A stretch of 64,000 bases of DNA. Origin: Serendipita indica DSM 11827. Taxonomy: Eukaryota > Basidiomycota > Agaricomycetes > Sebacinales > Serendipitaceae. Below are positions 1-11,673 of this stretch, in pieces. Below the pieces are notes generated by a model. It saw only the letters and a program-made list of their open reading frames with translations. It searched no databases and had not been told where the DNA came from. The stretch's first letter is position 1; the number at the start of each line of letters is the position of its first letter. The position numbers and the translations under genes were made by a program. Location: NCBI GenBank assembly GCA_910890315.1, contig CAJVGD010000042.1:620001-684000 (forward strand), given 5' to 3'.

Positions 1-21
1 CTTGGGGGGTTCCGCGGCGTG

Positions 22-2380
22 TTATAGGCTGAAGACGATCACGGACGCCACGAGGGCAAGTAGCGAAGACAGCATGGGCACAGATGGGCGCACAGAGGCT
101 GCTCCTGAGATATTTGGTGTCCTATTGGGCGTTGGATTCGCTTTGATAATGTCGGCGGCCTTTTCGGCAATCGCATATGTCGGACCCATCAAGTGTGCGC
201 AGAGGCCGATAGGGATGACTATGGCACAAAACGTCAGTGGAAAGTCTGAATTCGTTTATAGGGACATATACCTGAACCGTCAACGATACGAAGTCCTTGA
301 GTTTTATATACTTTGAGCGATGGGTCGACGACGCCACCCTTGTCCAGCGGAAGCATAGAGGATGTCGATGCAGGGTGATATTGGGTCCTATGGGAAAAAT
401 GTCAGCCAGAGGTACAACCCATGTTACAGCGGGACGTACCCGGCATTGAGGTACATCCAGTCGTCAATCTGCTTGTCGGTCTGGACCGCTGGGCCAGGTG
501 CGAGTTCTTCTTGGATCAAACTTGCCAAGGGTTGCGTTGAAGCAACTTTTCGGAGGTCTAGGCCAGAGTAAGGTCACTGCCAAGGTGTTTGAGGATTATG
601 ACGTACACTTTACACCAGCTCGGAGGATTTCCCAATCGGAATCTGTGTTCAGATAGTTTGCGGTGATAACCGGATTGACAAATGGATCCGTGCTGTTGAT
701 CATGACACTACCACGGGAGAAGGGGTGTTGTAGGGCCGCTTGCATATTGATAGTGGTGTTCACCTGATTCCACGATCCAAACGAGCTCAACAAGAGTTCG
801 ATCGCTCCAACTTCTGTATTTGCGAGCGTGTCAACTTCGCTCGAATACGTCAGTTCGTATCCAGCCTTGAGCGTGTCATCCGTATAGCCCTGGTTGTTCA
901 CGACGGAGGTCATGTTAGCTCTGAGCTCTTGGACAAACTGCGCCGTGTAGGTGTCGTTGTCGAATAGCCGCTTGAGGCTGACATAGCCAATGCCGTTGTT
1001 CGGTGCGGACATGAGCGACTGGGACAGCTGTCCCTGATGGAACAAGGCCAGTTGCTCGGCAGCAAACGTCGCATTCTGGACAAGGAGGTCACCAGAAACT
1101 GTCCTGTTGACCAGGGACCATGAGAGCGGCACCAAGACGTGATCTTGGAAGTGATGGCCAACACCAGGCAGATCGGCGATGGTGTTGATCGAAAAACTGT
1201 CTAAAAGGGCTTTTGGGCCGATTCCAGAGAGTTGGAGCAGCTGCGGTGTTCCGAACACACCGGCAGAGATAATAACCTCGGATTTTGCCTCGACATGGTA
1301 CGTTCGTCCACCAGATTGCTGCGCGAAATCGACCCCTGACGCACGCGGCACGCTACCCGAGGTGTCAAAGGTAATCTTTGTGGCCTGAGAGTTGAGGAGC
1401 ACAATCAGATTGGAACGGTCCTTGGTGGGGTCCAGATACGCCGTTTTCGCGTATGACCGAGTGCCGTCGTCCGGATTGATGGTCGTTGGAGTAATGTAGC
1501 CGCCCCACCCCTCACCTCCCTGAGGATCCGACGTCTTAAGTCCGAGATTAGCCATTGTTGGTGTCCAGAGAGCGGCTGATGGATACGTATATTGCGGGTA
1601 CGAGACGTGCACTGGACCGCTACGTCCGTGAGCGGTCTCATTGACCGTGGTACCCGTGAGGGACGCGTCAGCCGGGGCGGTAAAGTTTTCCGTCTTGAGC
1701 ATATACGGGTAAAACCCATTCCAGGACCAGTCTTGGTCCGCATTGGGCAGAAGCGATGCCCACGAGTCGTGCTCCACGCTGGATGCGCGCACCATGTAGA
1801 GCGCATTGACGGCGGTCGAGCCCCCCAGGATCTTTGCCCTGGGCTGATGTAACCATCGACCGAGCGAGTTTGTCCAGTATCCCCAATCGTGTGAGGCTCC
1901 TGGGACAGCGACACCTGTAAGCAAGAGTTGGTAAGCGACGTTGGCCGAGTTTGACTCGCATGAGCAATGTGCACACCTTGGAGGTATGTCACTGTTGAAG
2001 TCGGTCAGCGCGTGAAAATTCATAAATGAGACAAAAGAACGTACATGCTGGAACGAGAATTCGTTCCATTACGGCCTGCCCATCGTCACCAGCTTCGATG
2101 ACGGCGACAGTACGACTCGAGTCTTCAGAGAGACGAGCCGCCAAAGCCAGGCCAGCAGCGCCTCCTCCAACGATGATAAAATCAAAAGCTTTGTCTAGAA
2201 TACGCGCATGAGCAGTGGCAACGCAGGACAAGGCGCGTGGAACATGACGAGGACGAGATACTGACTGTGGAGGTCGTCTGGGCTGGTGGAAATCGACCGA
2301 CGCCATGCTGTAGGCTTACTGACAACTGCTGCACCGAGAGCTACGAGCAGAACAGAGGAGAGGGCTGCCTTGGACGGCAT
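22..2380 (-). CDS. GMC oxidoreductase, secreted, with C-terminal hydrophobic tail
   Basis: FAD-dependent glucose-methanol-choline oxidoreductase of the aryl-alcohol oxidase/choline dehydrogenase type, expected to oxidise an alcohol and pass electrons to oxygen outside the cell. The ATG opens a signal peptide ([20 protein letters not shown]). After the first intron comes the dinucleotide-binding motif [16 protein letters not shown] and the ADP-ribose site VIEAG; further on are the GMC signatures [16 protein letters not shown] and [16 protein letters not shown]. Near the C-terminus are the active-site region HPASTSSM and the second catalytic position in [19 protein letters not shown]. At least five introns join in frame. 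Unusually, a Ser/Pro stretch and a final hydrophobic segment ([15 protein letters not shown]) follow the catalytic domain, suggesting a GPI-type or membrane anchor. The substrate cannot be told from sequence. Confidence 0.9.
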
Positions 2381-2528
2381 GGGAGACGAGGCAAGAGGGC
2401 AAGTTTGGCCAAGGTCTTAGCGTCACTAGAAGTGGTCGGCAGATGAGCTCAGGCGACGCGCTGAGACGGCCTCTAGAAATATAGGAGAGGCAGGAAAATA
2501 CTGTAAATGAAACAGACTAGACGCAGTG

Positions 2529-2536
2529 TTTTTATA
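2529..2536 (-). promoter_or_regulatory. Candidate TATA box upstream of the GMC gene
   Basis: TATAAAAA on the minus strand, about 150 bp upstream of the GMC start codon, in an otherwise featureless 286-bp gap. The distance is long for a TATA element unless the 5' leader is long, so this is only a candidate. Confidence 0.3.
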
Positions 2537-2666
2537 CATGCCAGCTGAGATTCACAATGTGGGCCGCAAAGCCTGCGAACTTGTTCCGCACGAAGCCAAG
2601 CCTGTGGCTCTGAATATAAATTTCTCGGCTTTAGCATTCTTCAGCCGCGTCTCGGCTTGAATGTAA

Positions 2667-4328
2667 TCACATCGAGGGGGTATGCTGGCGGAGAACTATC
2701 CCCGCTCCAATAAACACCTCTGCCGCTGCAGCATCCCTGTCGACTCGTTAGCAACACTTGTTGTACACTACAGGGTGCTGGGAGTTGCCAGCCTCACAAG
2801 GGGACGTACATGCTATATGCAAGGTTATACACCACTTCTTTGACGCCGGTCTGCACAATCTTGACCGAGCATCGCAAGCATGGGCATCTGCGAGTGCCAG
2901 CCGTCAGCAATCAACCTACTCTAGACCTCGGGCTGGCAGACGCACGTATTGCAGTAGAGAACCGCGCCATCACCAACCCGTTCTCGGCCCGCCTCAAGCA
3001 GCGCATTCTCTTCTGCATGAAGGCACAGGCATTCGTCCAACGCTTCCCCACTCTTCGCCTTACCGTTACATCGCGCGCAGCCACCTAGGATACTAATCAA
3101 CGTGCGGAAAATCGCCGAGATCGGCAGAATGCAGACCTTCATTGCAGTTCGTGAGGCCCCGAGGGGTACCGTTGTACCTGTGGGAACCATTCAATTCAGA
3201 ATGCCGATCCGTGGGTTTCCCTTGTGTGAACTGCGCACCCTGTAGCTAGTATTCGATTGTCTACCATGGCATTAGCAATACCATCTACCCGTGATTGATG
3301 CACAGACTTCTCACGAGAATGGCGCCAACCCGCCGTTTCATGCAGTTCGATCGCTGTGAAGCAAGAGACGCGAGGGTCTTGAGGCTTAATTAGCTGAATA
3401 TCACAAGATCGAGGAAGCAACTCCCCATAAAGTAGGAATCCCACTGTGGCCGAAGACGGTCTGGATTCGTCAGATCCACCTGGTCCAGGTACTCCCATAG
3501 TCGCTCTATAGACTGGTAAGAATTGACCACAGTCACGTTTGTCAATTGCCGCAGCAGATGGTGCGAATTCGGCGGTGAAACTGGCCCGGTGCCATACATG
3601 AGGACATCATGCTCTTCGACAAACTGCTTTAGTGATACATCCCGCCTGTCGTGCTTTAAACTCGCGCCCCTCATGGCATAGAGGGAGCAACTCACGCGCG
3701 CTCCAGCCGCACCATCAACGGCGCGTCAACGTCAACGAGGAGAAAGAATGGTCGCTTGAGGAATGGCTCTAACAACTCTCTCGTCGAGAGGTCCTCCGTC
3801 ACAAAGTCCTGTCGCCAATGTCGTGTAGTATAGTCGAGCATCTCAGTCGGGGAATGGAAGCGCAACGACGTCGCGATGGACATTTTCCCGTCATTTCTTC
3901 GGAATGCCGATATGAGATCTTCTTTGAGCACGTCCCGATTGACATGGGATTCCGGTGTTCTACTTCCCCACTCGTTGGACTCAGGTTCCAGGTGCGATGA
4001 AGATGCTTAATATAGGTTTAGATAAGATAATCAAGCATTACGTCTTACTATGACTCTCGTTGGGCAATTCACGCGACAAATAGTGGTCTGCCTTTGGTAC
4101 GCTAGACGATGTCCCGGCTATCTGACGCGAATCTTCATAGAGTTGATCTGTTGACGTTCCTTCGGCATGGGACAGTTCTTCGCGACTGTCATTGGACGAA
4201 GCTGCTGTACTTGTGTCTTCGTCGTGTGTGGCGTCGCGCAAGAGGAGAACAGTAAAGCCTCTTGTCTTGAGATATTCACAGATTGTCGTCTTTCCCGAGT
4301 AACGCGTTCCGATGACTCCAATGAACAT
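2667..4328 (-). CDS. DCD1: Deoxycytidylate (dCMP) deaminase
   Basis: Converts dCMP to dUMP, the substrate of thymidylate synthase. The catalytic half is split over several short exons that join cleanly: RSNCMKRRVGAILV, then NRILATGYNGTPRGLTNCNEGG, CARCN, the zinc/proton-shuttle motif HAEENALLEA and the second zinc motif CPCLRC followed by KIVQTGVKEVVYNLAYSM. The last exon ends LRQHTPSM-stop. As in yeast DCD1, an N-terminal kinase-like domain precedes it; it begins MFIGVIGTRYSGKTTI, a perfect Walker A (GxxxxGKT), followed by an acidic Ser-rich linker. The start is the first in-frame ATG; the reading frame upstream has only a TTG. It is divergent from the amidohydrolase gene with 85 bp between start codons. 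Confidence 0.92.
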
Positions 4329-4413
4329 ATTTGGCACTTGGGTGGTGTGGAAAAGGTTCAAGCTTTGAACCCAACTTCAACATTTGGCTAACGCATTCCT
4401 TCCTAAGCCCTTT
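4329..4413. promoter_or_regulatory. Compact shared divergent promoter (DCD1 / amidohydrolase)
   Basis: Only 85 bp separate the two oppositely oriented ATG codons, so both 5' leaders and core promoters must lie here or overlap the coding regions. No TATA box is visible. Confidence 0.5.
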
Positions 4414-6110
4414 ATGGAATCTCCCTCTCCTTCTAGTCTCAGACTGCTCACAAGCAAGATTGTGACTGCTGACCCCAGTTCTGGAGTGTTGAACACGTTG
4501 GAGAACAAGACTATTCACGTGTCTGCCTCGACAGGAAGAATACTATCCATCGAAGATAGCTCAGAGGATGATTTGCACTTCTCTGACGCTATCGACTTGC
4601 GAGGCAAGACCGTGCTGCCAGGGTTTATCGACACCCATGTCCACTGTCCGGTGGTTCTCTACCTTTTTAATCTGTTCTGATTTTATTAGTCTTTCTTCAC
4701 CCTTACAAGGAAGCATCGTGGGACGAGCAGGTTACTCAGGAGAGCACGGTCGAGAGAACTGTTCGTGCGGTAGTGCACGCGAAGAACACCTTATTGGCAG
4801 GATATACGAGCGTCAGGTGAGTACTATCTCATTGATATTTGTGGACTCGTCTAAGTGTATCCGACAGAGACCTTGGAACTGAAGGGGCTGAAGATGCAGA
4901 CGTCTCATTGCGGAAATGTATTTCTGAACCATCAAGGTTGATACCAGGACCAAGGTACTTCTGTGCATCTCGAGCAATTGTCGCGACTGGAAGCTATGGT
5001 ACAAAATTCATTTCGGTACATAGGACCCGGTTCACCCAGGCATCTCCACAGGCCCAAAGAACATTCAGAGACCGTATGTGACGGAAGTGGATGGTAAATC
5101 AGGTGCAGACCCAGCTAGCGGTGAGTCAAATATGGCGGACGCATATAGTAGTTCATCAATTACATAGGTGTAGCCCAGTGTGTTGAAGTAGTTAGAAGGC
5201 ATATTGGTGCAGGAGCTGACTGGATAAAGGTGTGACTGCTTCATTGTTCTCTCCTCGCCTCACCTTTGACAGATCTACGCTGGTATGGGCACCTCTTTGA
5301 TACGATGAATGGCATCAAACTTTTGCAAGATTACCCCGCCCGGGCTCTTTCGATGGCATCCCCAAGGATTGCCAGTCGGTCGGTGCCTCTCTTCTCCAAG
5401 GAAGAGGTCACCGCAATGGTTGAAGCGGCTCATCGTCTCCAAGTCAAAGTGGCAGCTCATTGTATCAATCCGTCGACCATCAAAATGCTCGTCGAAGCAG
5501 GAGTCGACACCCTTGAGCATGGGGCGGCAATGGACGATGATGCCCTAGAGTCGCTCGTCGACAGTCATGTAGTTTGGAATCCAACATTTGCCGCATATTA
5601 CTCGTACCGATATCCTGGGTCGCGTGCATGGGACTCACTGCACAAAGTCTTCCTCCATGCCGTCAACAAGGGTGTGCTCATTGGAACCGGAGGAGATACA
5701 GGCGAGTGAATCTCAACTCGTATATCACGTTCCTAATCCATTGATCAGGGGTCTTCCCCCATGGTGATAATGCCTTGGAAATGAAACTGATGCATAGACT
5801 CGGCATGACCTGGGACGAGGTTATACGTGCTGCCACTTGGGTCGCTTGGCGTTCAATACGACCCATGTACTGGGATAGCAAAGAGGGCCAGGACGAACTC
5901 GAACACTACCGCACCAGCCGCTGGCACGATCAGCGCCTCGGGGACAACGAAGTGGCCGTCGGATGTCTATTTCCGGGCTTTGCGGCAGACATTATTGCTA
6001 CTGATGGAGACTTGGTCAACGACTTTGCGACAGCCGTATCGCCCGAGTCCATCTCGTTTGTGATGAAGGCCGGGGTTGTCTACAAGCGTAACAAGGTGCC
6101 TTGCTGCTGA
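4414..6110 (+). CDS. Amidohydrolase-superfamily metal-dependent hydrolase
   Basis: Metal-dependent hydrolase of the imidazolonepropionase/prolidase-like amidohydrolase group, about 440 residues. Visible in order: the beta-sandwich start (LLTSKIVTADPSSGVL), the metal motif LPGFIDTHVHF, NTLLAGYTSVRDLGTEGA, GADWIKIYADY with the probably carboxylated lysine, VKVAAHC, VDTLEHGAAMDD, the catalytic aspartate in GTGGDTG, and a C-terminal sandwich strand set (GFAADIIATDGD). At least six small introns join in frame, including one splitting IYA/DYPAR. The ATG at 4414 is used; upstream in-frame positions have only TTG. In bacteria and fungi such proteins act on Xaa-Pro dipeptides, hydantoin-like rings or ochratoxin-like amides. 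The actual substrate is unknown. Confidence 0.88.
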
Positions 6111-6445
6111 TCCTACCGTCGTCTGGAATGGTCGAACTCGGGCGCGACACGAGGCGGGAGCGCAGAGCCTCAACACGCTGGAACACCGAGGCGGCGTGGC
6201 TTGGGCGGGCTGTTCGTAGTTTTTCATTCGTTTGTCGGTCATGCTCATAATTTAACCGAACCCATACTCCCCGGGATGTTTGTTTCCGAAGTGACCTTTG
6301 CTAAACTTGAACCTCGCCGCTACGCTCCACCAAAATGCTATGGGACCGCAGAGCCGTACGCTGCCTTTCGTCTTGCCACCATTCTCGCCTTGAATCAATT
6401 GGAGAATCGATTAAATGACGTGTCATATGGTTTGATAGGTTGTAT

Positions 6446-7517
6446 ATGGCTCAACAAACGTCTCCTGCGACGCCGAACATCAATTCGTGCGCTCTCCTTG
6501 ATATCAATACGTCGCGAGCTCACTCCTGCTATTTTAACAGCTCAATAACACGTTGGGACAGAATCCATGTCTTATATACGCGTACATGGTGGGAAGTTGT
6601 GCGAGCGTGCGTCTATTCTCCCATCAACAAAGGGCGTACAGCTGATTCAACTCAGGTTTACGTCGAAGTACAAGCCCTCAATCAATCTTCAACATACCCA
6701 GCACCTGCGGGCGACTCTAGTTTAGGCATTCAATCCGCGTCGCAGTGTACCTGCGGTCGTGTGCCGTACAACCTTATCAGTGCTTGCTCGACCTGCCAAG
6801 GGAAGAGTGTACTACCGTATACACTACCTTTTTCCTTCGCGACCGCATTGACACGTGCGTATAGGTGGTCTTCCTATGATACTTATTGTGAGAATTACGA
6901 TGGAAAGTACAAGTGAGTATACCACTAAATTACGGAGATGTTCCTTATCATACCATAGCTTCTCCTCGCATGTTCCAGATGGCACGGCTTTACCCGTATG
7001 GGCGACCAGACAGACGAACGCAACATCATTTGCGTGGAACATAGCACTTGGAGACAAAGGTAATGTAATACCTTTCTGTATGACATGAGCTCAACGCTTC
7101 TAGGGGCCGGCGAGTTCAGCGCCACAAACTCGAGTGGCGTGGCTTCGTCGCTCACCGGTACAGGTAACGTTTCTGTTCACCCCTACTTCTAAATGTTCAT
7201 ATTTTATTAGCAACTTCTCGTCCAACCGACGAACCATATTCGCCGGGTGGCGAGCCGGCTGCTACGGTTGACACTGCAGCCGTGGGCCTCGCAGCTACAG
7301 GACTCGTTTTAGGTCTTGTTCTCATTGCCGCGTTTGTCTATTTCTGGCGCCGTATGAAGGCTGCGACGCTTTCGACATTCCAGAATGACAAAGGCTCAAA
7401 GGATACCATCCCAGCCAGCACTATTGCACATTCAGGTAAGTGATTCCAGGGCGCAAGCGTCTTTGCGCTCAACCGAGATAGCCCTCTTTAGCTGTGTCGC
7501 GACGTTGGCGATCATAA
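6446..7517 (+). CDS. Single-pass membrane protein with Cys-rich ectodomain (short splice form)
   Basis: Fungal membrane protein of unknown function. The ectodomain has the pattern seen in many basidiomycete proteins: CTCGRVPYNLISACSTCQGK, then W-S-S-Y-D-T-Y-C, then HVPDGTALPVWA and a Thr/Pro/Gly stretch. One transmembrane helix follows (VGLAATGLVLGLVLIAAFVYF) with a basic stop-transfer (WRRMK). Introns near 6906, 7060, 7165 and 7436 have good GT/AG signals. Two acceptors lie 10 bases apart (7481 and 7491). The downstream one gives this form, ending RRWRS-stop; the upstream one reads on into the four-helix module at 7482-8139. The N-terminus is unsettled: no signal peptide is visible after the ATG at 6446, so a further upstream exon is likely. 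Confidence 0.55.
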
Positions 7518-8139
7518 ATGTGAGTGTCCGTGAAATAGGTAGCCGAGGGCGCATCTGATATCTCGACAGGCCAGTCTTACGACATGGACATCTGTCGCAT
7601 TAGTCGCCTCTCACGAGCTCGGTCTCGACGCGCTACGTAGTCTGCTTAATTTCCTCGTGTGAGTGGCTGCCGGATCAGAAAGCGAAAAGCGGCTGACACA
7701 TTCCCAGATTTACGTCTTGGTGGACACTACTCGGGTCCTCCTTCTTCCTCATCGCGTTTCTCTACGACAGAAGTAACCGAGCGGAGGATGGTACCTTTAC
7801 TGCGACACGTTTCGGGTCGCTTCATTCACATCTTATCTGGCTCCTTGTGACCTGTGCTCTTTGGTTGCTTGGTGCTTCTCTTTTCGCGGCAAGTGTCGCG
7901 CAGCGCGAAGAATGCCCAGTCCATTGTACCCAGCTGAGAGCCATCCCCGTGTTCGGGTTCCTCGAACTGTGAGATTCTTCTCGTTTGGGTTCTCCACGAG
8001 CTAACAATGTTGGTATAGTACGGCGACATCTCTTGCGCTTGCTGTCGTGGTCTACTCTTACTGGACGCTCCGTAAACGTTCAAAGCCACCCAAAAGGCTT
8101 GGCCGACAACCGTCACAGACACGGAAGGCACGTCGGTAG
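7482..8139 (+). CDS. Four-transmembrane (MARVEL-like) module, probably the C-terminal part of the preceding gene
   Basis: Exons starting at 7482, 7571, 7710 and about 8031 encode four hydrophobic helices: around ALFSCVATLAIINASLTTW, FTSWWTLLGSSFFLIAFLY, HLIWLLVTCALWLLGASLF and LTATSLALAVVVYSYW. A basic tail (RKRSKPPKRLGRQ) ends at 8139. A Cys pair (CPVHC) sits in the last outer loop. Topology and size fit fungal MARVEL-type proteins, but no diagnostic motif proves it. The first exon is in frame with the preceding single-pass protein through the 7481 acceptor, so the product may be one five-helix protein. A separate gene starting at the ATG at 7386, in a frame overlapping the upstream exon, is also possible. 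Confidence 0.6.
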
Positions 8140-8182
8140 CGATTGATGACTATTTCTTTGGATAATCTATGTATTACGCGGG

Positions 8183-8380
8183 ATGCACCGCTGTATCTCA
8201 CTCTGTTGTCACAATATCATTTTTACCCATTCCCTCAGGCTTCTCAAGGAAAGTCCTGCTCCGTCGGACCTCCAAACTCGCCCGCGAGCAATGATCGGAG
8301 CCTTGTATCTTTCCCACATTGTCTCAGGGGTACCGGCGTTTGCGATTGTTTCCGCATGGTACTGCTCCCGTAAACTGTGA
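8183..8380 (+). other. Short open frame with one hydrophobic segment, possible exon or gene relic
   Basis: A 65-codon ATG frame ends in a hydrophobic stretch (ALYLSHIVSGVPAFAIVSAWYC) followed by RKL-stop. It lies 43 bp after the four-helix gene and could be a degraded copy of a membrane segment. No partner exons or known motif were found. Confidence 0.2.
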
Positions 8381-9749
8381 GGCGCATAGAAGTCCGGATG
8401 AACACAAAGACGGCGCAAGACAATCGTCAAGAGATGTATTGCTGTGGGACAAAAGAATGAACAGCTGTGGAGCGACTCTGGAATGTCTTTGCCCCGACCG
8501 TTATGAGCTAAGGAGCTTCTTCAGAAGAATCAAGTCAATGCTATTGATGTCCGCACGACTTGGACGCACGGTCATGTCGGGTTATCCTCTTTGGGCCCTT
8601 GCCGTCAATTTCGGCGCCGGGATCCCACAATCTCCATCCTCGCTCAAAATACAATTCGAATGATGAGCGTTTGAGTTTCGACGATTATCATTCACCGAGA
8701 ATTCGGATTCGTCGATGCCTGAAGCAAGATTGGTGTACCATGCGGGACCAGATCCTGTAATTTGGATTCATTCTGGAACAGAGTGGCCAAGCTGGCGTCA
8801 GACGTGACGTCCACGGGATAGTGAGGTCTAGGCAACGCTCTAGGCATTGATATAAATCATCATTTCTCTAAATGAATAGTCACGGACGATCATGCATGCT
8901 TGGGTTTACGTACACTCAATACTGTTCTGCAAATTCCACGTGAATGAGACATCGATAAGCAACTTGAAACATATTAAAATCACTGGAAGAAATGTACAAT
9001 CAATAAACTCTTTCGTTGAATTAACCCGAACCTGTGGATTGTCCGCTAGGCTGTCACCACCAAAGGCTTTGATGAGGGCATGTGTCACGGGTACAGCCGG
9101 AATGAACGGCTCTGCGAGGTTTATGGATACTATTCAATATGTATAAAGATTGACCCCTTGTTCTAAACACCCAATGGACACATGTTATGCACGGCGTCGG
9201 ACACAATGTCAAAGAACCAAGGAAAACATTCCAGCTTGACGACACTCTTGCTTCAGTCTCGCCCCAAACTCTCTTCTGGAACCTGGCACCACAAATCATG
9301 GGCCAGCCGCACACGAAGAGGTCGGGAGCGTGGCTAAGAGCGTTAGTTAGCGCCCGCAAGAAACCACTGAGCGGTCTCGATTCCACGCCACACTAGAACT
9401 CTGATCGGCCGGCAATATCTGTTCCGATGAATCTTAATACTCATAGAGCGAGTCATGTACTCACCTAGTGCCTCAGAGTTTCTCAATGCCAGGCGAGTAC
9501 ACAGAATCAGGAAATTTGCTTCCGACAAAGATCTAAATGACACAATTTAAACTATTTGTTGACATTACTGGAACAATACTAGCGCAATAGAGAAGATGGA
9601 GGTGTGGAATGTCCAAATCAAGACGCGGGCCAGCCCAGTCGCTGATCGAGGATATCTGAGGCGTGACCGAATAACGATAACTATCCGTCATGTTCCAACA
9701 GACCGGAATGACCGGTTCCTTGCCATTCCATGCGCCTACTTGTCTTGTT
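8381..9749. other. Gene-poor interval
   Basis: About 1.37 kb with only short, overlapping, low-quality frames on both strands. I see no conserved motif, credible splice chain, terminal repeat or tRNA-like fold. It is probably intergenic and contains the 3' flank of the C2H2 gene on the minus strand. Confidence 0.5.
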
Positions 9750-10726
9750 CTACCAGACCCGAACGGCCCATTGCTCGGCAAACTTCTTTCCAATGCGAAG
9801 CTTCGCATTCAGGGAGGCCTTCCAGTGCTTTCCCCGTACGTCGCTCCGCGAAAAATTCTCGCCGCATCCCTGACAGTCATAAGGTGTTTCGTGTGTGTGC
9901 ACGCTCCGTCGATGTCGAAGACAGTCTCCTTTGCGAGTAAATGTTGCAGTACAGAGATCGCAAGGAAAGCTCTTGGTGTCTGTGGATGAAGAGGCCTGGA
10001 TAAAAAATAGTATTAGTCTCATGAGCAGAAATGATATATAAAAACGGCGACGTAAACGTGCAGGCAGATATGAGAAACGGAATGAGGTATACGCACCGTT
10101 GCACTCGCCTTTGAGCGTTTCCCAGAGGCCAAACTGCTATTCTCTGGCATCTCGGCACCTTCACCGTCTAGCTGTGGGGCTGTCGAGACCACATCTTGCG
10201 TTGAGCGGCGTCGTGTCGTCCTGCTTGTTCTGGCAGGCCCTGGCTCTCCTGCTCTCGGCCTAGGAGGCAGGGACGGATCGGATAGGGGATACATGGATGG
10301 AGAAACAGATTCTATGGGCTTTCCCTGACCGTCGATTCTAAATTCTCGCCGATAAGCACTCACGCAAGCGTCAGGAAAACATAGGACATACGATGGTGGA
10401 GGCATCCATTGACTGTATTGCGCTACATATGCGCCGTTTGCAATCTCTGGCGGACCCATTTGGAGTGAGGTGGTATAATATTGATTTGTGGGCATGTTGG
10501 CGTATTGTTGAGGTGAACGCTGCCAATGCTCGGACGTTGTTGGATAGGTTGTCGCAGTGTATGTCGGAGAGGACACATATTGAGCATATTGCTGTGGAGG
10601 AGCATTGATATATGCAGCGGCGAAGGCTGGATGGGACATGGTTGTAGGCGACGAAGTCCGTTTGATGGGTGGAGGATGAGGTTTGACCTCGAGCGGCACA
10701 CCAGCGTCTTTATCCGTTTGCGACAT
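9750..10726 (-). CDS. C2H2 zinc-finger transcription factor
   Basis: The C-terminal exon carries a classical finger, FPCDLCTATFTRKGDCLRHR plus RSVH, immediately followed by a second, YDCQGCGENFSRSDVRGKHW. The second has no clear final histidine at normal spacing, as in several basidiomycete two-finger factors. The N-terminal exon is Tyr/Gln/Pro-rich (AYINAPPQQYAQY, SPTYTATTYPTTSEHW), resembling an activation region. A linker with SRTTRRRSTQDVV and GKRSKASATV could hold a nuclear localisation signal. The ATG at 10726 is the first in the frame; upstream codons back to a stop include only non-ATG starts, so an earlier exon is possible. An intron of about 110 bp ending near 10001 precedes the finger exon. 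Target genes are unknown. Confidence 0.75.
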
Positions 10727-11673
10727 ACCCAGAAGGGTTTTCACAGAAAGCGATGCCTCCCTGCGGAACGTGGTAGGTTAAATGGATCACTTTGTCGTGT
10801 GGTCCGTGGCGTTGAAAGGAACCAAACTGCTTTTCTGCGAGCGCTCGTAATGAAGAGGACTGACTGCCGGATGAACTGACATACGTACCGGCGAGGATGA
10901 GTAGGAGCGTCCGGTGAAGCGCACAGGATCGCGATGGCTTTATTAGGCGGTGGCGGGTCCAGAATTGGCGGGCATGTGCGTAAGCATATAGAATGCTTTC
11001 GTCATGTTCATCTTGCTTTTTGAAGTAATGAAATAGCGGATTGCTGCCTTCTCGTCCCGCGAACTTGTCAAAGCTTGTCAAGAGAAGGGCTGAAAAAGAA
11101 CGGAGGTCACTCTAGCCGCGACTTCCACGAAATTCGGACTCGACGGCCGCTCTCAAGTGCAAATGCACTATCGCCAGACAGTCCGCTGCTAGCCCCCCGC
11201 TTTATTGTGCCTGCATAAGCTCATAAAACACCGTCAAAGGTATGCATACAAGAGTTTCGAGATGGCTTGCGAGTGAGGCTTTACTGCACCCGGACACGGG
11301 ACTTACGGCTAGCGAAACGTGCAAGATGGGTGGGTTCCTGAGACTCGTGCGTTATGCTTTCACACCGACCAAGGTTGAATAAGTCAGATTGTGCTAGTAA
11401 TCGGAGGTTTGCGATGACGGACGACCCTCCTTGCTGAGATCGACGGCCCCGCGCTACCTGAATGGGACCCATCTGTTAAGAGAAGGAATAACGAGATAGA
11501 ACGACTTACGAAAGGTCAAATTCGACAGTGGGCATGTGTCCCAAGGGACCCCCCGCCCATCAAAGAAATTCATGCGTGAAGGGGGTCGCCATTTAGGCCG
11601 ATTTGGAAAGCTCGGGGAAACAAGACACCGTCCCTGCCAGCAATGACAGCAGCAATGACCAAGCCTTGAGAGA

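Noticed and set aside
596-2023. A separate 475-codon gene starting at 2023
   Set aside because: It is the main exon body of the GMC gene read through its introns; the FAD-binding exon and signal peptide upstream join in frame, and the C-terminus continues to 22.
6201-6548. Plus-strand frame of 115 codons before the single-pass membrane gene
   Set aside because: No signal peptide, motif or convincing splice link; it is mostly intergenic and out of frame with the downstream ectodomain.
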